Assembly: GCA_036523395.1 (NCBI GenBank) | Contig: DATDEH010000016.1 | Span: 1 to 49,358 of the forward strand | Direction: 5' to 3' | Length of the DNA: 49,358 nucleotides | DNA from: Candidatus Limnocylindria bacterium | GTDB lineage: Bacteria; Chloroflexota; Limnocylindria; P2-11E | Shown here: piece after piece, positions 1-7,761 of the stretch | Numbering within the stretch: position 1 is the stretch's first letter | How the letters are laid out: every line of letters begins with the position of its first letter | Position numbers and translations under genes: made by a program | Notes under the pieces: model-generated | Database searches by the model: none | Told to the model about the DNA's origin: nothing | Seen by the model: only the letters and a program-made list of their open reading frames with translations

Positions 1-27
1 CAAAATCTAGTACCGAGCGCGCGGCGG

Positions 28-61
28 CCCCGGTGACCGACGTCGGAGGTCGGCGCCGGGG
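28..61 (-). repeat. GC-rich inverted repeat, possible weak terminator
   Basis: CCCCGG (28-33) pairs with CCGGGG (56-61), and CCGAC (37-41) with GTCGG (49-53), around a 7-nt loop. It lies 3' of the microprotein at 101-181 on the minus strand. No T-tract follows directly, so a terminator role is uncertain. The first 100 bases hold no gene I can support. Confidence 0.3.
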
Positions 62-100
62 TCCTTGTCCCGCGCCATCGATACGCCTGAAGGGATCGAC

Positions 101-181
101 TTAGTGGCCGACCCCGAGCAGGAACAAGAGAACGATGAGCAGGAGCGGCGCGCCGAGCAGCCAGAGCAGGATCAGGATCAT
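101..181 (-). CDS. 26-residue hydrophobic membrane microprotein
   Basis: This short reading frame starts with ATG and encodes 26 residues, beginning MILILLWLLGAP and ending FLLGVGH. Nearly the whole chain is one hydrophobic helix long enough to cross a membrane. A full AGGAGG Shine-Dalgarno sequence sits 7 nt before the ATG, which is the main argument that it is translated. It lies 15 nt downstream of the four-helix membrane protein gene, so the two are probably co-transcribed. No function can be assigned. It resembles other one-helix bacterial microproteins only in general character. Confidence 0.6.
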   Translation of the reverse strand: MILILLWLLGAPLLLIVLLFLLGVGH

Positions 182-196
182 CGCTCGCCTCCTCTA

Positions 197-751
197 TCAG
201 ATGCGCGTGGTTCGGTCGCCGCGGAGCGGCTCGACCCGCACGCGGTAACTGCCGACGGTCATCGGCTCACCACTGGCCATCCAGGCCCCGACCACGGGGC
301 CCATCAGGCCCATGAGGAGCGCGGCTGCCGCTGCGAGCGCGCCGTTTCGGGCAACGATGGCGACACTCGGGTCCACCGGCGAGCCGGGCACCGCTGGGAC
401 GGCCGGCGTCGGCGCGAGGCTTGTGTACCAGCCGTTGAAGATGGCGCCGGAGAGCCCGGCGACGATGAACATCACGAACACTGCGACCACCCAGCTGGTC
501 GCGCCGGTCAGGATGGCGGGTTCCGCGCGCCGGATGCCCGCGACGCGCACAGCCGCCCAAGCGCCGATGACGAACGCGAAGAACGATGAGATCACCGCGA
601 ATGCGAGCCCTGCGAAGCCGACGCCGCTCCACGAGGTGATGCGGCCCTCGGCCCCAGCCTTGTGCGCACCGATCGCGGTGCCGATGAGCCCGAAGAGCAC
701 GGTCGCGACGACCGCGGCCATCGCGCCAAGGATCACCGGACAAAGGAACAC
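197..751 (-). CDS. hypothetical four-helix membrane protein
   Basis: The product is up to 184 residues with about four hydrophobic segments (roughly residues 11-28, 44-70, 80-106 and 137-157), so it is an integral membrane protein. I do not recognise the family. The furthest start is the GTG at 751, but it lies inside the stem of the hairpin that follows ftsZ and has no spaced Shine-Dalgarno sequence. The ATG at 721, ten codons in, is a credible alternative. It follows ftsZ and precedes the 26-residue microprotein. The reading frame is well supported; the start and role are not. Confidence 0.6.
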   Translation of the reverse strand: MFLCPVILGAMAAVVATVLFGLIGTAIGAHKAGAEGRITSWSGVGFAGLAFAVISSFFAFVIGAWAAVRVAGIRRAEPAILTGATSWVVAVFVMFIVAGLSGAIFNGWYTSLAPTPAVPAVPGSPVDPSVAIVARNGALAAAAALLMGLMGPVVGAWMASGEPMTVGSYRVRVEPLRGDRTTRI

Positions 752-784
752 CCCCGCCGAGTGCGTTTTGACACGGCGGGGGTG
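749..784 (-). terminator. Intrinsic terminator after ftsZ
   Basis: An 11-bp perfect stem, CACCCCCGCCG (749-759) with CGGCGGGGGTG (774-784), encloses a 14-nt loop. On the minus strand it is followed by TTCCTTT. It stands 48 nt after the ftsZ stop and would end the dcw transcript. The GTG at 749-751 proposed as start of the next gene is part of the stem. Confidence 0.55.
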
Positions 785-831
785 CAGAGGTCATGCCAAG
801 CTGCGCTGGCCCGGAGACCCCGGGCGCCTGG

Positions 832-1953
832 TCAGCGGCGGCGGAGGAAGCTCGGCACCTCGAGGTCGTTCGGGTCGAATTTCTTCTCCTCGTGGACCTT
901 CGTCACGGTCGGCGCCGGTGCGACGGCGGCCATCGGACGCTCGGCGGCACGCTGCTCGACCTGCCGCTTGTACATCGGCTGTTCGATCCGCTTGAGCGGC
1001 CGCTGTTGGTCGAAGCCAGTCGCGATCACGCTGATCTTCACGTCCTGGCCCATGCGGTCGTCGATCACGGCGCCGAAGATGATGTTCGCCTCGGGGTCGG
1101 CAGCGGCGTGGATGATCTCGGCCGCCTCGTTGACCTCGAAGAGCGCGAGGTCCGGTCCGCCCGTGATGGTGAACAGCACGCCGCGCGCGCCGTCGATCGA
1201 TTGCTCGAGCAGCGGCGACTGGATCGCCTGTCGCGCGGCGTCCGCAGCACGCGTCTCTCCGGTGCCGTGGCCGATGCCCATGAGCGCGGATCCGGCGTTG
1301 GTCATGATCGTCTTCACGTCCGCGAAGTCGAGGTTGATCAGACCGGGCACCGTGATGAGGTCGCTGATCCCCTGTACGCCTTGGCGCAGAACGTCGTCGA
1401 CGATGCGGAACGCGTCGACCATGCTGGTGCGCTTCTCGACGACCTGCAGCAGACGGTCGTTCGGGATCGTGATGAGCGTGTCGACCTTGTCGACGAGATC
1501 CGCGATCCCCTGCTCGGCCAGCAGTCGCCGCTTCGCGCCCTCGAAGGCGAACGGCTTCGTGACCACGGCCACGGTGAGCGCGCCGATGTCCTTGGCGATC
1601 TCGGCGATGACCGGAGCGCCGCCGGTCCCCGTTCCGCCACCCATACCGGCGGTGACGAAGATCATGTCGGCTTCCTTGAGCGCCTCGTACAGCTTCTCGC
1701 TGTCGTCCTCGGCGGCTTTGCGCCCAATACTGGGATCGGCGCCGGCGCCAAGGCCCTTGGTGACCTTGTCGCCGATGCGGATCTTGTGTGGTGCGTCCGA
1801 GAGGAGCAGCGCCTGAGCGTCGGTGTTCACCGCGATGAACTCGACGCCCATGAGCTCCGCGCGGATCATGCGATTTACGGCGTTCGAACCGCCGCCGCCA
1901 ACACCGACGACCTTTATGAGAGCGAAATTCTCGATGTCGCTCCGGAGGGGCAT
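832..1953 (-). CDS. ftsZ: Cell division GTPase FtsZ
   Basis: FtsZ is the tubulin homologue that polymerises into the division ring under the membrane. The 373-residue product has the GTP-binding loop GGGTGTG at about residues 105-111, the T7 synergy loop NLDFADV at about 207-213, and a C-terminal conserved peptide [10 protein letters not shown] that binds FtsA and similar partners. A short, poorly conserved linker separates the core from this tail. I chose the ATG at 1953 over the GTG two codons earlier because a GGAG lies 7 nt before it. It is the last dcw gene and is followed by a strong hairpin. Confidence 0.97.
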   Translation of the reverse strand: MPLRSDIENFALIKVVGVGGGGSNAVNRMIRAELMGVEFIAVNTDAQALLLSDAPHKIRIGDKVTKGLGAGADPSIGRKAAEDDSEKLYEALKEADMIFVTAGMGGGTGTGGAPVIAEIAKDIGALTVAVVTKPFAFEGAKRRLLAEQGIADLVDKVDTLITIPNDRLLQVVEKRTSMVDAFRIVDDVLRQGVQGISDLITVPGLINLDFADVKTIMTNAGSALMGIGHGTGETRAADAARQAIQSPLLEQSIDGARGVLFTITGGPDLALFEVNEAAEIIHAAADPEANIIFGAVIDDRMGQDVKISVIATGFDQQRPLKRIEQPMYKRQVEQRAAERPMAAVAPAPTVTKVHEEKKFDPNDLEVPSFLRRR

Positions 1954-2033
1954 GGGCACACTCCAAACCAGTTCCCTGCTGCTGCCCCTCCCCTGACGGC
2001 CCCAGCACGGAGTTCTTAAGTTGTTGACCTGAC

Positions 2034-2061
2034 TCTATACCCGAACGCAGCACCAGGTCGA
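2034..2061 (-). promoter_or_regulatory. Candidate promoter for ftsZ in the ftsA-ftsZ gap
   Basis: On the minus strand TCGACC (2056-2061) and TATAGA (2034-2039) are 16 bp apart, each matching four of six consensus positions. They sit in the 134-nt gap between the ftsA stop and the ftsZ start, the longest spacer in the dcw cluster. An extra ftsZ promoter here would raise FtsZ above the other division proteins. This is inference from motif match only. Confidence 0.35.
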
Positions 2062-2087
2062 GCGTTAGGGCCCGATCACCACGATGT

Positions 2088-3323
2088 TCACGGCATGAGC
2101 GAGCGGAAAAGTCGCGAGAGGCGGCCGCCCACACCGTCGAGAGAACGGGAAGCGACGCGGTCTTCGTCCGCGGACCAGTTCTTCGCACCCCAGACAAGGA
2201 GTCCCGAGGCCGCGGAGTAGGGCGGCGACGAGATCGAGTCGGTCAGACCGCCCAGCCCGTCCGGCGCCATCACTCGCGCGGCCATGCCGAGCTGGTCGCG
2301 CGCGGCCCGGGCGATGCCGGTGAGGAGCGAGCCGCCCCCCGTGAGCACGACACCGGCCTGGAGCCGGTTGGTGGCCCCGGCCGCCTCGATCTCCCGGGCG
2401 ACGTGGTCGAACAGCTCCGCCGTCCGTGCCTCGATGATCTGGGCCATATGCCGGCGCGTGATCGGCCGCGGCACCTCTTCGCCGATCGACGTGATCTGCA
2501 TGACCTCGTCGGGATCGACCTCCAGTGGCAGGGCCGTCCCCTGCTTGATCTTGAGGCTCTCCGCCACGTCGGGCGTGACCCGGAGGAGGAGCCCGAGGTC
2601 GCTCGTGACGCTTCGTGCGCCCATCTGGATGGTCGCGCAGTGACGGATCGAGCCGTCCTGGAAGACCGCGACGTCGGTCGTGTCGCCGCCGATGTCGCAG
2701 AGGACGACGCCGAGCTCTTTCTCCTCGTCGGTGAGGACGACCTCGGCCGTCGCGAGCGGTGTCAGGACCAGCTCGTCGATCTCGACACCGGCCTTCTGAA
2801 CGCACTTGGTGAGGTTCGTGACGCTCGAGGACGACGCCGTGACGATGTGCGCCTCGACCTCGAGACGGACGGCGCTCATCCCGATCGGGTCGCGCACGCC
2901 TTCCTGCCCATCGACGACGTAGCCACGCGGGATGACGTGGAGGATCTCACGCGTGTTTGGGATCGACACCGCGCGGGCCGCCTCGATCGCCCGCAGGGTG
3001 TCCTCCCGCGTCACGTCGTGCTGGCGGCCCGACACCGCGATCATCCCGCGCGAGTTCTGGGAGCCGACATGCATCCCGGAGATCCCCACGAACGCGGACC
3101 GCACCTTGAGTCCCGAGAGGCGCTCGGCCGCGTCCACGGCGGCGGCCACCGACTGCACGGTGCGGTCGATGTCGATGACGACGCCCTTGCGGAGGCCATC
3201 CGAGGGCGCTTGCCCGATGCCGATGACGTCGACCCCACCGCTGCGACCGCCCACCTCGCCGATGAGCACGCAGACCTTGGTGGTGCCGATGTCGATCGCG
3301 ACGAGCACGGTCTGGTCAGTCAC
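2088..3323 (-). CDS. ftsA: Cell division protein FtsA
   Basis: FtsA is the actin-like ATPase that tethers FtsZ to the membrane and recruits later division proteins. The 411-residue product starts with the phosphate-1 motif AIDIGTTKVC, contains the SHS2-type 1C region and a second phosphate motif LCDIGGDTTDV, and ends with the amphipathic helix RLSRLFRSLMP that acts as the membrane-targeting sequence. The GTG start is preceded by AAGGAAGGCGG. It lies between sbp and ftsZ. Confidence 0.96.
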   Translation of the reverse strand: MTDQTVLVAIDIGTTKVCVLIGEVGGRSGGVDVIGIGQAPSDGLRKGVVIDIDRTVQSVAAAVDAAERLSGLKVRSAFVGISGMHVGSQNSRGMIAVSGRQHDVTREDTLRAIEAARAVSIPNTREILHVIPRGYVVDGQEGVRDPIGMSAVRLEVEAHIVTASSSSVTNLTKCVQKAGVEIDELVLTPLATAEVVLTDEEKELGVVLCDIGGDTTDVAVFQDGSIRHCATIQMGARSVTSDLGLLLRVTPDVAESLKIKQGTALPLEVDPDEVMQITSIGEEVPRPITRRHMAQIIEARTAELFDHVAREIEAAGATNRLQAGVVLTGGGSLLTGIARAARDQLGMAARVMAPDGLGGLTDSISSPPYSAASGLLVWGAKNWSADEDRVASRSLDGVGGRLSRLFRSLMP

Positions 3324-3389
3324 GGGCGTCCGCCTTCCTTGACTCTCCTTCTGCTCCCCGCCCGCGTCCGCGTGACCGCCCGCCCGAGA

Positions 3390-3713
3390 TTAAAGGAAAT
3401 GCCGCCTGATTACAGCGACGTTCTGGAAGATCCGCCAGCCGAAGGCGAACAGGGCCACGAGATAGAGGTCGATACCCAGCCTGTCGCCCAGGAACGTGAG
3501 CGCGGCCGCGAGCAGCGCGTTCGTGTAGAAGCCCGAGAGGAAGATGCGGGTGTCGAAGTGCCCTTCGAGCTCCGCGCGGAAGGCACCCAGGAGCGAGTCG
3601 AGGGCCGCCAGGATGCCGACAGCGGTGTAGCGCGCCCACTCGATCGGGAGGTTGAAGCGGAGCGCGAGTCCGAGCAGCACCCCGGCGACCAATCCGAGGA
3701 GCGGAAGCCACAC
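3390..3713 (-). CDS. sbp: Small basic protein (DUF1290 family)
   Basis: The 107-residue membrane protein begins MWLPLLGLVAGVLLG and matches the small basic protein family found between ftsQ and ftsA in Gram-positive dcw clusters. It contains the family-typical stretch AALDSLLGAFRAELEG. Several hydrophobic segments indicate a membrane location. The role is not firmly known; the position argues for a part in division. The start is GTG, only 7 nt after the ftsQ stop, so it is translated within the same operon. Confidence 0.88.
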   Translation of the reverse strand: MWLPLLGLVAGVLLGLALRFNLPIEWARYTAVGILAALDSLLGAFRAELEGHFDTRIFLSGFYTNALLAAALTFLGDRLGIDLYLVALFAFGWRIFQNVAVIRRHFL

Positions 3714-3720
3714 CTAAGCG

Positions 3721-4494
3721 CTAATTCGGGCTGAAGACGATGCGGTCGGGGCTGCGCACGTCGACGTAGTCTAAGCGCCGCGTCGGGTTGTCCCTGAGGA
3801 AGCGCTTCGCGAGGGACAGCTTCTCGTCGAAGCGATCGGCGCCCCCGAATCGGATCTCCCACTTCGCGCCGGTGCGGAGCACAAGGCCGTTCGCGCCCGC
3901 CGTCATCACGACCCGCAGGTCCGTCGCATCGGTTCGCAGTTCGCCTGGCGCGAGCGCCGCGAGGCGCAGCGCGGCCTCGACGAGGGCGGGTGGGTCGATG
4001 AGCTCGCCCGCGCTCCGCGGACCGCGCTCGTCGAACACCCGCAGGTCGGGCGCACCCGTCCGATCGATCGAGGGGAACAGCACGCCACGGGCGTCGATGA
4101 ACCACTCCACGTTGTCGCTTGCGACCCAGCGGCCGACCGCCTCGCGCTCGACCAGCGTGATGCGCGCGGCGGAGGGCAACAGGATCTCGACCCGCGCGTC
4201 GCGCACCGCGGGCAGCGTTCGCAGCTGGGCGCGAGCGTCCGCCGCGCTGGCGCGGAACGTCGGCGCCCCGTCCAGCCCGCTTTGCGACCGCGCGGCGTCG
4301 CGCGACACGTGCTTCGCGCCGACCACGACGACCTCCTCGACGCGCGCGAGATCAGCGAGGCTCACGACGAGCAGCGCGGCGGCGCAGGCGATCGCGATCA
4401 CCGCGGCGAGCGCGCGCCCCGGATCCTTGATGCGGAACGCGGGCCGGCGGCGGCGGGCGGGTTTGCGGGTGGTGCGTCGGGAGCGAGTACTCAG
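3721..4494 (-). CDS. ftsQ: Cell division protein FtsQ/DivIB
   Basis: FtsQ is a bitopic divisome protein that links FtsL/FtsB to the rest of the complex. The 257-residue product has an Arg-rich cytoplasmic start, one membrane helix at about residues 27-47, then a POTRA domain (VEEVVVVGAKHVSRDAA onward) and the FtsQ beta domain. There is no ATG, GTG or TTG near the expected N-terminus. The frame stays open into ddl. The likeliest start is the CTG at 4492-4494, which overlaps the ddl stop in CTGA in the same way as the GTGA junctions elsewhere in the cluster. The gene is certain; the start is not. Confidence 0.88.
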   Translation of the reverse strand: MSTRSRRTTRKPARRRRPAFRIKDPGRALAAVIAIACAAALLVVSLADLARVEEVVVVGAKHVSRDAARSQSGLDGAPTFRASAADARAQLRTLPAVRDARVEILLPSAARITLVEREAVGRWVASDNVEWFIDARGVLFPSIDRTGAPDLRVFDERGPRSAGELIDPPALVEAALRLAALAPGELRTDATDLRVVMTAGANGLVLRTGAKWEIRFGGADRFDEKLSLAKRFLRDNPTRRLDYVDVRSPDRIVFSPN

Positions 4495-5576
4495 CGCGCG
4501 CGCCGGCGCGCGTCCTCGAGGGCCCAGTCGACGAAGCGCGCGAGGAGGTCGCCGAACTGGATGCCGGCGGCGCGCGCCGCCTTTGGCAGCAGGCTGTTCG
4601 CGGTCATGCCCGGGATCGTGTTCACCTCGAGGGTGACCATGCGATCGCCGGCCCACATGAGGTCGGTGCGAGACATCCCTCGACAGCCCAGAGCCTTGTG
4701 CGCGCGGACGGCGATGTCCTGCGCGCGGCGCGCGACGTCGTCGGGGATGCGCGCGGGAACGATCTCCTCGCTCTCACCGGTGCTGTACTTCGCGGTGTAG
4801 TCGAAGAACTCGCGCTTGGTGACGATCTCGATGACCGGCAGCGGCACGAGCTCGTCGTTGCCGATCACCGCGACGGTCAGCTCCGTTCCGCCGACAAGCT
4901 CCTCGACAAGTGCGCGCTCGTCATACTTCAGCGCCTCGACGATCGCCGGCGCGAGCTGCTCGGCGGACGTGACGATCGCCGCGCCGACGCTCGAACCGCT
5001 CGCGACCGGCTTCACGAACACGGGAAGGCCAACGGATCGCGCGCTGGTGAGGTCCGCGCCAGAAGCCGAGGTCACGACGACGCCCCGCGGGACATCGAGA
5101 CCCTCCGATGCGAGGACGCGCTTGGCCATGACCTTATCCATCGCGAGAGCAGAGGCCAGCACGCCCGACCCTGTGTACGGGATGCCGATCGTGTCGAGCA
5201 GGCCCTGGATCCGACCGTCCTCGCCCCACGTTCCGTAGACGGACAGCAGGACCACGTCGACCGGGCCGCCCGCGTTCGACATCGCGGTCGTTGCCGGCAC
5301 GAGCGATCGCTCAGCGCTCTCGATCTGCTGTTCGAGACCTTTCGGTAACGCGCGGGGTCGTTGGATCACGCCACCATCCAACAGCGCGCGAGCCTGATCA
5401 CGCTGGTGTTGGGTCAGCGCTGGGTTGCGGACCATCAGCGCAAGCGGGTCGAGGAGCACCGTTTCGAAACGATCCGCCGGAAGGCTGGCGGCTATCTGCG
5501 ATCCGGCAGCAAGAGAGATATCGCGCTCGGCGGATGCCCCACCAGTGAGGATGCCGACGCGGATCTTCTTCACCAC
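4491..5576 (-). CDS. ddl: D-alanine--D-alanine ligase
   Basis: Ddl joins two D-alanines with ATP to make the dipeptide that MurF adds to the peptidoglycan precursor. The 361-residue product is an ATP-grasp enzyme with the N-terminal signature GILTGGASAERDIS, a lid region, and the C-terminal metal and substrate motif LEVNTIPGMTANSLLPKAA. Two adjacent GTG codons (5574-5576 and 5571-5573) could start it. The second would give a GTGA overlap with the murB stop and better spacing from GGGGGAG. Confidence 0.95.
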   Translation of the reverse strand: MVKKIRVGILTGGASAERDISLAAGSQIAASLPADRFETVLLDPLALMVRNPALTQHQRDQARALLDGGVIQRPRALPKGLEQQIESAERSLVPATTAMSNAGGPVDVVLLSVYGTWGEDGRIQGLLDTIGIPYTGSGVLASALAMDKVMAKRVLASEGLDVPRGVVVTSASGADLTSARSVGLPVFVKPVASGSSVGAAIVTSAEQLAPAIVEALKYDERALVEELVGGTELTVAVIGNDELVPLPVIEIVTKREFFDYTAKYSTGESEEIVPARIPDDVARRAQDIAVRAHKALGCRGMSRTDLMWAGDRMVTLEVNTIPGMTANSLLPKAARAAGIQFGDLLARFVDWALEDARRRAR

Positions 5577-6442
5577 TCCCCCACCAGCTCGACCTCGGGC
5601 ACGAGATCCACGCCGAACTTCTCCTTCACCTCTCGCTGGCAGCGCTGCATGAGCTGCCAGACATCCATCGCGCTCGCGTCGCCGACGTTGACGATGAAGT
5701 TCGCGTGCTTCGTGCTGACCATGGCCCCGCCGATGGTCGCGCCCTTGAGCCCCGCGGCTTCGATCAAACGGCCGGCGTGGTCGCCCGGCGGATTGCGGAA
5801 GATCGAGCCCGTGTTCGGCTGCGCGAGGGGCTGCTTGGCGATCCGCTCGTTGGCGATCTCTTTGATGCGCTTCACCGCGGCCGCGCGATCGCCGGGCGAT
5901 CCGCGGAAGCGTGCACGCGCCACGACGATCGGCGTCTTTTGAAGCTTCGACGTCCGGTACGCGAATCCGAGCTCGGCCGCCGTCTCCGTCCAGCTGTCGC
6001 CGTTCAGATCCATGAGGGTCACGTCGACGAGCACGTCCTTCGTCTCACTACCGAAGGCACCGGCATTTCCATGAACGGCACCGCCGACGGTCCCGGGCAC
6101 CGTGGCCATCCACTCAAGCCCGACGATGCCGTTCCGTGCCGCAGCAGCGGCCACCGATGCCAGCGGTGTGCCGGACGCGGCGGTGATCGTCGTACCGTCG
6201 ACCGACGTCTCGCTCCAGTCGTTCTGCAGCACGACACCCCGCACGCCGCGGTCCGAGACGAGCATGTTCGTGCCGCCGCCGAGCATCGTCACCGGAAGCT
6301 CGTGCTCACGCGCGACGGCGATCGCGCCCACGAGGTCGCGCTCGGTCGTGACGCGCACGAAGTAATCGGCCGGCCCACCGATGTGCAGCGAGGTGTGCTT
6401 GCGCATCGGCTCGTCGCGCACACCGAACGGAAGAAGCTTCAC
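5570..6442 (-). CDS. murB: UDP-N-acetylenolpyruvoylglucosamine reductase MurB
   Basis: MurB reduces the enolpyruvyl ether to form UDP-MurNAc using NADPH and FAD. The 290-residue protein shows the FAD-binding motif MLGGGTNMLVSDRGVRG, the GNAGAFG motif, and NTGSIFRNPPGDHAGRLIE with the catalytic serine. It ends in the usual C-terminal block LVPEVELVGEW. The GTG start overlaps the murC stop by 4 nt. Placement between murC and ddl is a common dcw order. Confidence 0.96.
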   Translation of the reverse strand: MKLLPFGVRDEPMRKHTSLHIGGPADYFVRVTTERDLVGAIAVAREHELPVTMLGGGTNMLVSDRGVRGVVLQNDWSETSVDGTTITAASGTPLASVAAAAARNGIVGLEWMATVPGTVGGAVHGNAGAFGSETKDVLVDVTLMDLNGDSWTETAAELGFAYRTSKLQKTPIVVARARFRGSPGDRAAAVKRIKEIANERIAKQPLAQPNTGSIFRNPPGDHAGRLIEAAGLKGATIGGAMVSTKHANFIVNVGDASAMDVWQLMQRCQREVKEKFGVDLVPEVELVGEW

Positions 6443-7761
6443 ACCGGTGTCCGCAGCAGCTCGAGTAGCCGTTCTCCGACAGGCCTCACGTCCCCCGCGC
6501 CCATCACGAGGACGGTATCGCCCGGCGCCACGAGCTCGGCGACGATGTGCGCCGCCTCTTCGCCATTGCGGGCGTATCGGCCGTCGACCGCCTCCGCGAG
6601 CGCCATCGCGCGCGAGCTCTCTTCGGGTCGCTCGCGGGCGGATGAGAAGGTCTCGACGATCACGACCGCGCGAGCGCGACGAAGCACCGCGGCGAACTCG
6701 TCGAAGAACTTCGCCAGCCGGCTGGGCGTGTGTGGTTGGAACACGACGACCGCGTTCTCGAACGCGTTCAGCCCGACCGCGATCTCGGCAGGGTGGTGGG
6801 CGTAGTCGTCGAAGACCCGGACCCCGCCGGCCGTGCCAAGGGGCTCGAGCCGTCGTTCGACCCCGGAGAACTCCGACACGCCGAGCGCGGCGGCGGACCT
6901 GGTGACGCCGAGGGTGTGGGCCGCGAGGACCGCGCCGGCCGCGTTCAGCGCGTTGTGCTGACCGGGGATCTGCAGGCTGATGTGCGTGTCGCCGAGCGTG
7001 TAGACCTTGTCGGTGTCGCGCGTGATCGGCAGGTTCGCCTGTTCGCCGAATCCGTAGGTGAGAACTTCACGGCCAAGCTCGGTCGCCGTGTACTCCGCAA
7101 GCTCGCGTGCGCCTTCGTCGTCGATGCAGGTCACGAGTGTTCCGCGCGCCTCGATGCCGCGGACGAAGACGCGGAAGGCATCGCGGTACGACTCGCGGGT
7201 CGGGAACATGTCGACATGGTCGTGATCGACCGTCGTCACGACCGCGATGAGCGGCTGGAGTGCGTGAAAGGTGTTGTCGTATTCATCGGCCTCGATCACG
7301 AGAACGTCGCTGGTGCCGGCATGGGCGTTGGACCCGAGACCTCGCAAAACGGCACCGCAGATGAGGGAGGCATCGACGTCCCCCGCCCGCAGGGCCGCCC
7401 AGACGAGGGCCGTCGTGGTCGATTTGCCGTGGGTTCCCGCGACCGCGATGACGCGCTTGCCTTTCGCGAGGAAACGCCAGGCGTCCTCGCGCTTCCAGAC
7501 CGGTATGCCCCGCCTCAGCGCCTCGGCTACCTCGACGTTGTCCTCCTTATAGGCGCTTGAGCGCAACACGAGGTCGGTACCCGGCACGTTCTCGGCCGCG
7601 AAGCGCTCGTGGACCGCGGCACCCTGCCGCGCCAGGGCCTCCGACAGCGGCCAGCGACCGCTGTCCGAGCCGGTCACGGCGTGACCGCCCGCGAGGAGCA
7701 GCTTTCCGATCGCCGACATCCCCGCGCCGCCGATGCCGACGATGTGGATCCTCAACCGCAC
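6439..7761 (-). CDS. murC: UDP-N-acetylmuramate--L-alanine ligase MurC
   Basis: MurC adds L-Ala to UDP-MurNAc, the first step in building the stem peptide. The 440-residue Mur ligase has the N-terminal nucleotide fold HIVGIGGAGMSAIG, the ATP loop GTHGKSTTTALV, and EADEYDNTFHALQP of the central domain, which separate MurC from MurD and MurF. Start choices are GTG at 7761 and a TTG two codons later that would give a TTGA overlap with murG and better spacing from GGGAAG. Confidence 0.96.
   Translation of the reverse strand: MRLRIHIVGIGGAGMSAIGKLLLAGGHAVTGSDSGRWPLSEALARQGAAVHERFAAENVPGTDLVLRSSAYKEDNVEVAEALRRGIPVWKREDAWRFLAKGKRVIAVAGTHGKSTTTALVWAALRAGDVDASLICGAVLRGLGSNAHAGTSDVLVIEADEYDNTFHALQPLIAVVTTVDHDHVDMFPTRESYRDAFRVFVRGIEARGTLVTCIDDEGARELAEYTATELGREVLTYGFGEQANLPITRDTDKVYTLGDTHISLQIPGQHNALNAAGAVLAAHTLGVTRSAAALGVSEFSGVERRLEPLGTAGGVRVFDDYAHHPAEIAVGLNAFENAVVVFQPHTPSRLAKFFDEFAAVLRRARAVVIVETFSSARERPEESSRAMALAEAVDGRYARNGEEAAHIVAELVAPGDTVLVMGAGDVRPVGERLLELLRTPV

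Noticed and set aside
7-78. 23-codon minus-strand ORF at the window start
   Set aside because: No ribosome binding site, Arg/Pro-rich, and it spans a hairpin.
791-2197. Long arginine-rich frames overlapping ftsZ, and similar ones over most genes
   Set aside because: High GC leaves off-frames open; these contain low-complexity Arg/Ala/Ser runs and no family motif.
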